Assembly: GCF_000414115.1 (NCBI RefSeq)
Contig: NZ_AOPZ01000228.1
Coordinates: 1-64,000, forward strand
Source of the DNA: Streptomyces aurantiacus JA 4570
GTDB taxonomy: Bacteria > Actinomycetota > Actinomycetes > Streptomycetales > Streptomycetaceae
DNA length: 64,000 nucleotides
Reading direction: 5' to 3'
In this document: one piece after another, positions 26,807 to 35,384 of the stretch
Layout: the number at the start of each line of letters is the position of its first letter
How positions within the stretch are numbered: the stretch's first letter is position 1
Program-made: the position numbers and the translations under genes
The notes under the pieces: generated by a model
Told to the model about the DNA's origin: nothing
Seen by the model: only the letters and a program-made list of their open reading frames with translations
Databases searched by the model: none

Positions 26807-27650
26807 CCGTACGGGCGCGGATGTGGGGGACGGCCCGGGCGATGTCCTCGTGGGCCACGGCAGGGTCCGCCACCGCGGCCTCGTAGTGGGCGCGGACCGC
26901 CTCCGTCGCGGGCAGCCGCGCCGCGCTCGTGGCCAGCGCGACGTCCTTCGCCGCGAGGTCGTTGCCGAAGTGCACGTCGTCGGCGAAGGCACGGGCGACC
27001 GCGCCCGCGAGCGGACCGCGGGCCAGGGCGCCGCGCGCCACCTCCTCGTCCAGGCCCAGCGCGTCGGCCAGGGCCATCGCCTCCGCGACCAGGGCGACCC
27101 CGCCGAGCACGGCGGTGTTCACGACGACCTTGAGCGCGGCGCCGGAGCCGAGCGGACCGGTGCGGGTCACGGTGCCGAGGGCGGCGAGCAAGGACTCGAC
27201 GGCGGCGGCGTCCCCGCCCGCGAGGATGCCGAGCTCCCCCGTCGCGGCCTTGTCCGTGCTGCCCATGACGGGCGCGTCGACGAGCGTGACGCCGTCCGGC
27301 ACACGCTCCCCCAACTCCCTTACCGCGTCCGGTCCGACGGTCGACATCTCCACCCAGTGGACGCCCTCCCGCAGCACCGGCACGATCTCGTCGGCGACCG
27401 AACGCAGCGCCTCGGGTCCCGCCAGCATCGTGAGGACCACGTCGGCGTCGCGCACCGCGTCCGCGGGCGTGGCGGCGAGCCGCGCGCCCGCGGCGACGAG
27501 GGGTTCCGCCTTGGCGGCGGTGCGGTTCCAGACGGTCAGCGGATGCCCGGCGGCCCGGAGGCGGGCGGCCATCGGGGCACCCATGTGCCCTAGCCCGAGA
27601 AACGCGACGTGCTGTCGGCCCTGAGGGTGTTCCGTGGTGCGTTCGTCCAT
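26802..27650 (-). CDS. NAD(P)-dependent beta-hydroxyacid dehydrogenase family oxidoreductase
   Basis: This 282-aa protein of the 6-phosphogluconate / 3-hydroxyisobutyrate dehydrogenase superfamily has the Rossmann motif VAFLGLGHMGAPMA near residue 15 and a substrate motif DAPVMGSTDKAATGEL. The catalytic Lys position is within GSGAALKVVVN. The subgroup resembles imine-reductase-like and glyoxylate/succinic-semialdehyde reductase proteins. ATG 27650 is supported by TAGCGT (27663-27658) ending seven nt upstream and TTGTCG 17 bp further. It is the first gene of the unit with RidA and the NmrA-like gene, divergent from LysR. Confidence 0.88.
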   Translation of the reverse strand: MDERTTEHPQGRQHVAFLGLGHMGAPMAARLRAAGHPLTVWNRTAAKAEPLVAAGARLAATPADAVRDADVVLTMLAGPEALRSVADEIVPVLREGVHWVEMSTVGPDAVRELGERVPDGVTLVDAPVMGSTDKAATGELGILAGGDAAAVESLLAALGTVTRTGPLGSGAALKVVVNTAVLGGVALVAEAMALADALGLDEEVARGALARGPLAGAVARAFADDVHFGNDLAAKDVALATSAARLPATEAVRAHYEAAVADPAVAHEDIARAVPHIRARTA

Positions 27651-27708
27651 GGGTACGACGCTAGGTCCGGGCAAATGATGCGACAAGCGAATGTCTAGCA
27701 TGTCAGCC
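27651..27708. promoter_or_regulatory. back-to-back leaderless promoters and LysR-type box
   Basis: Minus strand: -35 TTGTCG (27686-27681), 17-bp spacer, -10 TAGCGT (27663-27658), 7 nt, ATG. Plus strand: -10 TAGCAT (27696-27701), 7 nt, ATG 27709. Between them GACA-N6-TGTC (27682-27695) is a possible regulator half-site pair overlapping the minus -35. Confidence 0.55.
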
Positions 27709-28653
27709 ATGCGGGATCAGCATGAGTCAAGTGATGGGTCGAGTGATGTGTCCACCGTCTGGCTGCGCGCTTTCCTAGAAGTGGCCCGGCACGGCTCCTT
27801 CACCGTGGCCGCGCGCCGCCTGGGCTGGACGCAGTCCGCCGTGTCCCGTCAGATCGCCGCCCTGGAGACCGCGTTCGGCGGCGCGCCCCTCTTCGACCGG
27901 CTGCCGCGCGGCGTACGCCTCACCGCGCACGGCCGGTCCGCGCTGCCGCACACGGAGGCGGCGCTCGCCCAACTGGCGCGGATGCGGCGGGAGTTGGCGG
28001 ACCTGGACGGCGCTGCGGGCGGGCTCCTTCGGTTCGGGGCGTTCGCGACGGCGGACGCGGCGCTGGTGCCGCGGGCACTCGCGCTGTTCCGCGAGCGGCA
28101 CCCCGGAGTGACCCTCGCCCGCGAGGAGGGCTTCACGCGGCCGCTGCTCGGGCGCCTCACGGAGGGCGACCTCGACCTGGCGGTGGTGTCGACGACGGGC
28201 GGCCCGCTGCCCGAGGACGTCTTCGAGCTGCACCATCTCCTCGACGAGACGCTGTACGTCGCGGTGCCCGCCGACCACCCCCTGGCGGGCGAGCCCCTCG
28301 TCGACCTGGACCGGTTCGCCGACGACGACTGGGTGTCCGGCAGCGCCGAGCCGGCCGGCTCCCTCCTCGACGCGGCGCTGCGCCACGGCTTCCGGCCCCG
28401 GGTCGCCCACGTGGTGGGCGAGTGGACCGCCAAGCAGGGGTACGTGGCCGCGGGTCTGGGCGTGACGCTGGTCCCGGCGCTCGCGGCGCAGGGGGTGCGG
28501 CCGGACATCGCCCTGGTGCCGGTGCGGGACGCGGGCGCGCCCGCGCGGGCGGTGTACGCGGCGACGGCTCGGGGGCGGTCGCGGGTGCCGAGCGCGGAGC
28601 CGTTCGTCGCCGCACTGCGGGACGCGGCGCGGCTTGTGACCCGGAACCCGTAG
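27709..28653 (+). CDS. LysR family transcriptional regulator
   Basis: This 314-aa LysR protein has an N-terminal winged HTH (AARRLGWTQSAVSRQIAALE, residues about 32-51) and a periplasmic-binding-like effector domain. ATG 27709 is preferred over 27691 and 27700 because TAGCAT ends seven nt upstream and no Shine-Dalgarno is present. It is divergent from the three-gene oxidoreductase/RidA unit, which it likely controls. The effector is unknown. Confidence 0.92.
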   Translation: MRDQHESSDGSSDVSTVWLRAFLEVARHGSFTVAARRLGWTQSAVSRQIAALETAFGGAPLFDRLPRGVRLTAHGRSALPHTEAALAQLARMRRELADLDGAAGGLLRFGAFATADAALVPRALALFRERHPGVTLAREEGFTRPLLGRLTEGDLDLAVVSTTGGPLPEDVFELHHLLDETLYVAVPADHPLAGEPLVDLDRFADDDWVSGSAEPAGSLLDAALRHGFRPRVAHVVGEWTAKQGYVAAGLGVTLVPALAAQGVRPDIALVPVRDAGAPARAVYAATARGRSRVPSAEPFVAALRDAARLVTRNP

Positions 28654-28712
28654 CGCTCACCTCCCCCGTCCCGCGATACTTCCGCCACCTCACCTGCAAC
28701 GGAAGGACTCAC

Positions 28713-30002
28713 GTGGCTTCGTCCCTCACCCCCGGTCCCACCCCCGGGATACTCGGGCGGCGGCTCGGCGTGCTGGGTGTCGCGCTGCTGCTCGGCGTCT
28801 CCGCGTCGCCCGCCACGGCCGACTCCGCCAACACCTCGGCCAACGCCTCCGATTCGCCCACCGTCGAGGAGCAGCGGCTCGACCGGGCCGTGCCCCAGGA
28901 GATCCTGCGGCGCAGCGGGTTCGACGGCGTGGCGCCCGGCTTCGCGCGGGACCTCGGCCGGGTCCGCTCCTACCAGGCGGCCGAGCGTCTCGTCGCACGC
29001 CAGGGGCAGTCGCTGTGGCGGCGGGCGGTGGAGCGGGCGCAGGGGCGCGGTCCCGTGACCGGCGATCTCAGCAAGGACGACGACCGGCCGCTGTACTGGG
29101 CGCGGCTCGGGATGACGCGGGCGCTGCGGGCGTGGGAGCCGCGCGGGTTCGAGCTCGGGGACGCGCGCAGGCAGCGGCTGCTCGGGTCGCTGGAGACGAC
29201 GTCCCGGGGCCAGGACACGATCCGCTACCCCAAGGGGCACCGGATCAAGCGGGTACTCGTCACCGGCTTCGACCCCTTCACGCTCGACCGGGACACCCGC
29301 ATCAGCAACCCGTCCGGTGCCACCGCCCTCGCCCTCGACGGCACCGTCGTACGGACCGCCGCCGGGCCCGTGCGCATCGAGACCGCCGTGTTCCCGGTGC
29401 GCTGGACGGACTTCGCCGAGGGGGAGGTGGAGCGGACGCTGCGGCGGCAGTTGCCGCGCGTCGACCTGTTCACGACCGTCAGCCAGGGCCGGGTCGGCAA
29501 GTTCGACATCGAGCGCACCAACGGGGCCTGGCGCGGCGGCTTCGGGGACAACGAGAACCTGTCGAGCACCGGCCTGGTCCCGGTCGCCGACCCCGCGTCG
29601 CAGCCGCAGTGGACGACGACCACGCTGCCGTACAAGGACATCGTCGCGGCGGACACCGGACGGTTCCCCGTGTACGACAACACGGCCGTGACCGAGATCC
29701 CGGCGGGCGGCACCGCACCCGTCCAGCGGCCGGACGGGCCGACTCCGGGCTCGACGGCCCGTGCGGGTGGCGGTGGTGACTATCTGTCCAACGAGATCGC
29801 CTATCGGGCGACGCTGCTGCGCGATCGGCTCGGGCTGCACGACAGGCTGCCCGGTGGGCATGTGCACACGCCGGTGCTGCAGTTCGGGGCGGGGAACACC
29901 GATCCGGCGACCGGGGAGGTCACGGACGCCGAGTTCGTACGCAACCGGGTCGACATCATCGCGCAGGTGCGGCGGATCGTGGTGACGGCGGTGGAGCGCT
30001 AG
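28713..30002 (+). CDS. secreted pyroglutamyl-peptidase I-like protein without the catalytic Cys
   Basis: The precursor has 429 aa: a Sec signal peptide (hydrophobic core LGVLGVALLLGVSASPATA), a helical N-terminal region of about 150 residues, then a C15 pyroglutamyl-peptidase fold (VLVTGFDPFTLD...ISNPSG). In classical enzymes the nucleophile is the Cys of a Y-x-C-N-x-x-x-Y-like segment; here the aligned segment is GDYLSNEIAYR, so Ser replaces Cys, and I find no Cys in the whole protein. The His region (GGHVHTPV) remains. GTG 28713 follows GGAAGGA. Confidence 0.8.
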   Translation: MASSLTPGPTPGILGRRLGVLGVALLLGVSASPATADSANTSANASDSPTVEEQRLDRAVPQEILRRSGFDGVAPGFARDLGRVRSYQAAERLVARQGQSLWRRAVERAQGRGPVTGDLSKDDDRPLYWARLGMTRALRAWEPRGFELGDARRQRLLGSLETTSRGQDTIRYPKGHRIKRVLVTGFDPFTLDRDTRISNPSGATALALDGTVVRTAAGPVRIETAVFPVRWTDFAEGEVERTLRRQLPRVDLFTTVSQGRVGKFDIERTNGAWRGGFGDNENLSSTGLVPVADPASQPQWTTTTLPYKDIVAADTGRFPVYDNTAVTEIPAGGTAPVQRPDGPTPGSTARAGGGGDYLSNEIAYRATLLRDRLGLHDRLPGGHVHTPVLQFGAGNTDPATGEVTDAEFVRNRVDIIAQVRRIVVTAVER

Positions 30003-30019
30003 CGCTGGGGCCTCGCGGG

Positions 30020-30043
30020 GGCGCCCCAGTCCCGCCCCTTCCC
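30020..30043. repeat. 24-nt intergenic element, also present near 59.7 kb
   Basis: This 24-nt string (core CCCCAGTCCCGCCCCTTCCC) occurs exactly, in inverted orientation, at 59699-59722. Both copies lie just downstream of gene ends. It sits between the convergent peptidase-like and EI24 genes. Confidence 0.65.
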
Positions 30044-30064
30044 GTAACTGGAGGACGAGGCCGT

Positions 30065-30865
30065 TCAGGCCGATACGGGGGCCCGGGGGTCAGCGGCGCC
30101 GTCGTCCGTGTCATCCGCGCCGGAGGCGTCCTCGCCCATCAGGTCCCGTGCCATCAGCGTCGCCCCGGCCACCGCCCCCGGCATCAGGAACACGGCGACG
30201 AACGGCACCAGGAACGCCACCGCGAGGGGCGCGCCGAAGCCCCACGCCAGGGTCTTGCGGGACCTGAGCAGGGCCAGGCGGTCGCGCAGCCGCACCCCGC
30301 GGCGTCCGAGCGCGACCGCCGTCAGCTCCTCGACCAGGAAGAAGCCGGTGACGAAGATGCCGATGACGGGGATCACGGTCTGGCCGACGACGGGCACGAA
30401 GCCGAGGCCGAAGAGCAGCACGCCCCACAGCGCGGCCCGCACGACGACGCGCAGGCTGTCGCGTACGGAGATCAGCAGTTCGCGCCAGAGCGGCAGGCCC
30501 GACTCGGGGGCGAAGCCGGCCACGGAGATGTCGACCTGCTCGGAGAGCGACTCGTAGAAGGGCTCGCCGATCACGAGCGTCACCGCGGTGAAGGTCACCA
30601 CGGACAGGAGCAGCGCCAGGGCGAAGAGCAGCACCGTCAGGAAGCCGCGGAACAGGCCCGGCCACGGGTCGGACCAGTCGTCGGCGAACGGCGTCGCCCA
30701 GGACACCAGGTCGGTGCCCCACAGGGCGAGCGAGACGAGCGCCGCCGCGTACAGCACGAGGGTGATGAGTCCCGGCAGCAGCCCCCACCCGTACTGCTTG
30801 CCGTGCTGGGCGACCCAGCGCTGTCCCTTCACCAGATAGCCGAAGCCCTGACCCAGTTCACGCAT
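30065..30865 (-). CDS. EI24 domain-containing membrane protein
   Basis: This 266-aa polytopic protein has about five to six hydrophobic segments and the EI24/CysZ family pattern (LGQGFGYLVKGQRW start; VVGQTVIPVIGIFVTGFFLVEEL). CysZ members take up sulfate; the actinobacterial EI24 branch is uncharacterised. ATG 30865 follows TAAGGT (30878-30873) by seven nt, without a ribosome-binding site, so a leaderless transcript is likely. The C-terminal tail is acidic. It is divergent from the M14 peptidase gene. Confidence 0.85.
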   Translation of the reverse strand: MRELGQGFGYLVKGQRWVAQHGKQYGWGLLPGLITLVLYAAALVSLALWGTDLVSWATPFADDWSDPWPGLFRGFLTVLLFALALLLSVVTFTAVTLVIGEPFYESLSEQVDISVAGFAPESGLPLWRELLISVRDSLRVVVRAALWGVLLFGLGFVPVVGQTVIPVIGIFVTGFFLVEELTAVALGRRGVRLRDRLALLRSRKTLAWGFGAPLAVAFLVPFVAVFLMPGAVAGATLMARDLMGEDASGADDTDDGAADPRAPVSA

Positions 30866-31020
30866 GCGGCACACCTTATCCGGCCAGGCGCGGTGCCCCG
30901 GACCTGGTGCGCGGGAGGTGAACGTTCCGCGAATACCCCCTTGTTGTAGGCGGATTCAGCCTGTAGACCTCCCGTACTGATCTCTCGGGTCGGCGCACGA
31001 CCCATGTTCCGGAGGTACGT

Positions 31021-33594
31021 ATGGGCATATCCCGGCCATCCAGACCCGTTCTCCTCACCGCGTCGGCCGCCGCGGGCACACTGCTGTTCACGGTGCTCAC
31101 CCCGGCCGGCGCGAGCGCCGATCCCGCGCCGCGCCCGGTGATCCGCGACGAGGCCCCGCTCGACTCGCCCGACCGGGCCGCGCGGACGCCGGAGGGCGCC
31201 GCGGCCCGCGCCCTGGACGGCGCCGCCGCACCCGGCCGGGACACCGGCAAGGGCCGCGGCTACCCGCGCGAACAGCGCCTGGACGCGGTCCCGAAGAACC
31301 CGGCCGACAAGTCCATCAAGCTGGGCCTCACCCCGTACCACGCCATCGCCCCCAGGCTGAACAAGGTCCAGGGCGTCGGCGACCGGGTGAGCGTGGAGAT
31401 CGCCGGGCGTTCGGCGGGCGGACACGACCTGTATCTGGTGACGGTCACGGCGCCCGAGTCGGCGCGCGAGGCCGCCCGGCAGGAGAAGATGCGCGAGCGC
31501 ATCGAGAACGCGCCCGGGGCCGCCGCCAAGGACAAGGCCCTCAAGTCCGCGTACAAGACACCGGTGTTCATCAACAACAACATCCACGGCAACGAGTGGG
31601 AGGGCACCGACGCGGCCCTGAAGCTCATCGAGAAGCTCGCGAAGGCCAAGGACGGCAAGACCCGCGACCTGCTCGCGCACCACCGCCTCTACTTCAACGT
31701 CACGATGAACCCCGACGGGCGCATCGCGGGCACCCGCGAGAACGCCAACGGCTTCGACCTGAACCGCGACTTCATCACCGCGACGCAGCCCGAGGCGCGC
31801 GCGGTGCGGCAGATCGCGATCGACAAGCAGCCCGCCGTGATGATCGACCTGCACGGGTACGTGAACGGCACGCTGATCGAGCCGACCACACCGCCGCACG
31901 GCGAGAACTACGAGTACGACCTGTTCCTGAAGAACAGCTACGCCAACGCCCTCGGCATGGAGAAGGCCGTCAACGGCCTCGGCTACACCGAGGCGAAGGA
32001 CGGCGTGCAGCCCGCGATCATCCCCTTCCGCGACCAGGAGGAGGGCTGGGACGACTGGCCGCCGATCTTCACCCCGCAGTACATGCCGTTCCACGGCACG
32101 GTCGCGGCGCACACCATCGAGTTCCCGATGCAGGTCAACAACGAGGAGTACGACTCCCGGCCCACCGCCGAGCTGCGCCGCCGCTCCGCCATCAACACGG
32201 ACATCGCGGGCGCGGCCATGACGGCCACCCTCGACTACGCGCGCGAGCACCGGCGTTCGCTGATCGACGACCAGATCGAGGTGTTCCGGCGCGGGGCCGC
32301 GGGCGCGCAGCAGGTGGAGGTCTCCGAGGAGACCGTGCCGGGCGTGCCCGGCATCGGCCCGGAGGACGTCTACACGGCCGACTTCCCGCGCGCGTACGTG
32401 ATCCCGGCGGGCGAGCGGCAGCGCTCCGGCGCCGCCGCTTCCCGTCTCGTCGACCACCTCCTCGCCAACGACGTCCGAGTCCGGCGCGCCACCCGGGACT
32501 TCCGCCTCGGCGGAGCCTCGTACGAGAAGGGGTCGTACGTCGTCGACATGCGCCAGCCCAAGCGGGGCATCGCGAACGTGATCCTCGCGGACGGGCGTGA
32601 CATCAGCGACAAGGTGTCGGCCATGTACGACATCTCGGGCTGGAGCCTGGGCCGGTTGTGGGGCGCGTCCGTGGTGTCCGCGAAGAAGGGGAGCCCGGCG
32701 GCCGTTCCGTCGCGGGCGGTGGACTCCGCCGCGCGGGTCGGGTACGTGGCGCCGCGCGGGGACCTGCGGCTGCGGCTCGACGACCCGCGGGAAGTGGCAG
32801 CTCTCAACTCCCTTGTCCGGGAGGGTATTTCGGTGCGCCGCTCGCGTGACGGCGGGGGCGTGATCGTGCCGGGGGCGGCGCGGCGGGCCGCGTGGGACGC
32901 GGCGAAGAAGTACGACGTGGAGTTCTCCGCCACCAAGGCGCGGGGCGGGGACCCGGTGCGGCGCACGCGGGTCGCCGCGGCCGTGACGCCCGGGGAGCTG
33001 CTCGCGCTGCGGGAGATGAACTTCGACGTGGTGCCGGTCTCCACGGCCGTCCTCAACGACGGCTTCGACTGGCGCGGGGCCGATGTGCTCTTCGTGTCGT
33101 CCGGGCTCGCCTACGGAAAGTTGAAGGCGCCCGCGCGCAAGCGGCTCGACGCGTTCCTCGCCGGGGGCGGGGGGCTTGTCGGCCGGGGCGCCGGGGGTGC
33201 CGCGCTGAACTCGGCCGCGGATCTGCTGTCCGTGACGGCCGTCGAGGGCAACGGGGATGCCAACGGGGTGGTGCGGGTGCGCAACGCCGGTGGCCCCGTG
33301 GCCGGTTCGGGCTCCGGGTACAGCTTCGTCTACGCGCCCATGTGGTTCACCGGGCTCGGGGACGGGGTGCGGGTGGAGCAGGCGTACGCCGGCGGGAAGC
33401 CCCTGGTCTCCGGGCACTGGCGGGCCGACGGCTCCGGTGCGGGCGGTCCCGCCGACGCTGCCGGGGAGGCGTCCGTGGTGAGCGGGGCGCACGGCTCGAC
33501 GCGGGTGGTTCTCTTCGGCACGGAGCCGTTGTTCCGGGGGCATCCGAAGGGGGTGTTCGCCCAGGTGGGGCGGGCGCTGTTCGCTGTGCGGTAG
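31021..33594 (+). CDS. secreted M14 family zinc carboxypeptidase
   Basis: This 857-aa precursor has a Sec signal (cleavage likely after GASA near residue 36). The M14 catalytic domain has zinc ligands His and Glu in NNIHGNEWEG (about residues 187-193) and a second His in MIDLHGYVNG; the catalytic Glu is in AHTIEFPMQ. A long C-terminal part has a jelly-roll/amidotransferase-like region (VLFVSSGLAYGKL...). It should trim peptides outside the cell. ATG 31021 follows GGAGGTACGT. It is convergent with a LuxR gene beyond a strong terminator. Confidence 0.93.
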   Translation: MGISRPSRPVLLTASAAAGTLLFTVLTPAGASADPAPRPVIRDEAPLDSPDRAARTPEGAAARALDGAAAPGRDTGKGRGYPREQRLDAVPKNPADKSIKLGLTPYHAIAPRLNKVQGVGDRVSVEIAGRSAGGHDLYLVTVTAPESAREAARQEKMRERIENAPGAAAKDKALKSAYKTPVFINNNIHGNEWEGTDAALKLIEKLAKAKDGKTRDLLAHHRLYFNVTMNPDGRIAGTRENANGFDLNRDFITATQPEARAVRQIAIDKQPAVMIDLHGYVNGTLIEPTTPPHGENYEYDLFLKNSYANALGMEKAVNGLGYTEAKDGVQPAIIPFRDQEEGWDDWPPIFTPQYMPFHGTVAAHTIEFPMQVNNEEYDSRPTAELRRRSAINTDIAGAAMTATLDYAREHRRSLIDDQIEVFRRGAAGAQQVEVSEETVPGVPGIGPEDVYTADFPRAYVIPAGERQRSGAAASRLVDHLLANDVRVRRATRDFRLGGASYEKGSYVVDMRQPKRGIANVILADGRDISDKVSAMYDISGWSLGRLWGASVVSAKKGSPAAVPSRAVDSAARVGYVAPRGDLRLRLDDPREVAALNSLVREGISVRRSRDGGGVIVPGAARRAAWDAAKKYDVEFSATKARGGDPVRRTRVAAAVTPGELLALREMNFDVVPVSTAVLNDGFDWRGADVLFVSSGLAYGKLKAPARKRLDAFLAGGGGLVGRGAGGAALNSAADLLSVTAVEGNGDANGVVRVRNAGGPVAGSGSGYSFVYAPMWFTGLGDGVRVEQAYAGGKPLVSGHWRADGSGAGGPADAAGEASVVSGAHGSTRVVLFGTEPLFRGHPKGVFAQVGRALFAVR

Positions 33595-33647
33595 CCGAGC
33601 CGCGAGCGGTCGAACCCGGCGCCGAGGGCGGGACGGTGAACCGTTCG

Positions 33648-33682
33648 GTTCAAAGGCAGGCTCTCCGAGCCTGCCTTTGAAC
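33648..33682. terminator. bidirectional terminator between the M14 and LuxR genes
   Basis: A perfect 16-bp inverted repeat (GTTCAAAGGCAGGCTC arms, 33648-33663 and 33667-33682) has a 3-nt loop. It is AT-richer than other hairpins in this window. It serves both convergent genes. Confidence 0.8.
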
Positions 33683-33694
33683 TCCCGCCTGCTC

Positions 33695-34735
33695 TCAGTG
33701 CGTCAGGATCGTGATGAGCTCGTCCCGGCTGTGCACGCCGACCTTGCGGTAGACGGCCCGGAAGTAGTCGTTCACCGTGTGGGGTGACAGATCCAGGTGG
33801 CGTGCGATCTGTTTGACCTGCATTCCTTCCAGGGCGTGCTGGATGACCAGGTGTTCCTTGGGCGTCATGCCGTGCCAGGCGGACACGGCGGTCAGCAGGT
33901 GGTCGGCGGGGGCCGCCTGGATGGTGACGGCCACCTGTCCGTCCAGGCGGCCGTCCAGCGGCTGTGCGGTGATGACGATCCAGCCGCCGGCCGTGGGGAC
34001 GCAGGTGGTGGCGCCCCGGTCCCCGCGCCGGGCGGCGACCAGCGGCCCCCACATCGGGGTGATGGCGTGGTCGCCGCCGCCGGTGTGCAGGGGGTCCGCG
34101 GCCAGGCTCCGCAGCCACGCCCGCCCGTCCGGGGTGGCGGAGCTGGTCCCGTAGTACTCATCGATGATCAGCGTTCCGGGGCCGGGGCCGCCGCGCGCGG
34201 GCCCCAGCCGTCCCGTCCTGTTGACGAAGCTCCGTACGGCGGCGGCCAGGAGGGGGCCGAGCCGGACCGCGCGGTCGGCGTCCTCCGCGGCGAACGGCCG
34301 CACCCCCGACCCACGCACCAGCACGAATCCGCCCCAGGCACGGCCGCGCAGAGTGAGCGCCACACGCAGTTCACAGGCGACCCCCTCGGCGGCCATCACC
34401 TCGTGCCAGGGGGCCGTGACGTCGTTCTTGGGCGAGCCGGTGCCGAAGACGCAGACTCGGCGGGGACCACGGATGAGCTCCCCGAACGGGTTGAGGTCGC
34501 GGCCGGCGCGGTGGCCGATCCCCAGGTTGAAGCACGCGTACGGGCTGTATCCGTGGCGCCGGGCGGCGAAGGCGGGCGCGCCCGCGACCGGGTCCATGCC
34601 CATCAGGCAGAATCCGTCGTGCGGCAGGACATGCCCGACCAGACGTGAGATCTCGACGGCCAGGTCATCCAGGTCCGACGACTCGGACGCCGCACCCTGC
34701 ACGCACCGGGTCACTTCCTCGACACTCCAGGCCAC
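33695..34735 (-). CDS. LuxR family transcriptional regulator
   Basis: This 346-aa protein has a GAF-like N-terminal sensor region and a C-terminal LuxR/NarL HTH (VKQIARHLDLSPHTVNDYFR, residues about 305-324). It lacks a receiver domain and ATP-binding motif, so it is a stand-alone, probably ligand-sensing regulator. The start is uncertain: GTG 34735 is chosen; CATACT ends six nt upstream, resembling a leaderless -10 with one mismatch. The frame stays open to 34822. No neighbour is clearly its target. Confidence 0.82.
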   Translation of the reverse strand: MAWSVEEVTRCVQGAASESSDLDDLAVEISRLVGHVLPHDGFCLMGMDPVAGAPAFAARRHGYSPYACFNLGIGHRAGRDLNPFGELIRGPRRVCVFGTGSPKNDVTAPWHEVMAAEGVACELRVALTLRGRAWGGFVLVRGSGVRPFAAEDADRAVRLGPLLAAAVRSFVNRTGRLGPARGGPGPGTLIIDEYYGTSSATPDGRAWLRSLAADPLHTGGGDHAITPMWGPLVAARRGDRGATTCVPTAGGWIVITAQPLDGRLDGQVAVTIQAAPADHLLTAVSAWHGMTPKEHLVIQHALEGMQVKQIARHLDLSPHTVNDYFRAVYRKVGVHSRDELITILTH

Positions 34736-34791
34736 TTCGCCAGTATGCCCCCGGTGGAGGGCGACATCGTGAGCAACGGAAGAACGGAAAA

Positions 34792-34836
34792 GGGGCGGGA
34801 CCGGGGCGCCCCTTGAGGGCACCGCGGTCCCGCCCC
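34792..34836 (-). terminator. hairpin downstream of the Ohr gene
   Basis: An 11-bp stem, GGGGCGGGACC / GGTCCCGCCCC (34792-34802, 34826-34836), has further partial pairing inside. It starts 15 nt past the Ohr stop. Confidence 0.65.
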
Positions 34837-34850
34837 AGACGCTTCGCGCG

Positions 34851-35279
34851 TCAGGCGACCTTCAGGTCCACCTTGATGTTGCCGCGGGTGGCGTTGGAGT
34901 AGGGGCAGACCTCGTGGGCCTTCTCCACGAGAGACTGGGCCGTCGCGGCGTCCACGTTGGGGATGGAGGCGACGAGCTCGACCTCCAGGCCGAAGCCGCC
35001 GGACCCGTTGGCGCCGATGCCGACCTTCGCGGTCACCGTGGAGCCGGAGATGTCGGCCTTCTCGCGACGCGCGACCACACCGAGCGCCCCCTGGAAGCAG
35101 GCGCTGAAGCCGGCCGCGAAGAGCTGCTCGGGGTTGGTGCCCGCGCCGCTGCCGCCCATCTCCTTCGGCGGGTTCACGACGACGTCGAGGTTGCCGTCGT
35201 CGCTGGCGACACGGCCGTCACGGCCGTTCTCGGCGGTGGCCACGGCGGTGTACTTGACGTCTATCTGCTGGATGGACAT
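34851..35279 (-). CDS. ohr: organic hydroperoxide resistance protein (Ohr, OsmC superfamily)
   Basis: This 142-aa thiol peroxidase reduces organic and fatty-acid hydroperoxides. The two catalytic cysteines are Cys61 (FSACFQGAL) and Cys125 (HEVCPYSNATRGN); the C-terminal VDLKV is typical. ATG 35279 follows AGGAGGA. Ohr is usually paired with a Cys-based MarR regulator (OhrR), but the nearby MarR gene lacks the N-terminal sensor Cys and faces the MDR gene, so control of ohr is unclear. Confidence 0.94.
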   Translation of the reverse strand: MSIQQIDVKYTAVATAENGRDGRVASDDGNLDVVVNPPKEMGGSGAGTNPEQLFAAGFSACFQGALGVVARREKADISGSTVTAKVGIGANGSGGFGLEVELVASIPNVDAATAQSLVEKAHEVCPYSNATRGNIKVDLKVA

Positions 35280-35384
35280 AACTGCCGATTCCTCCTGGGA
35301 TGTGCCGCGTCGCGCGCCCGCCGACCCGGCAATAGTGGAATTACTTTATCGGATACCGGAATACTGGAATACCCAGCCAGCGGC

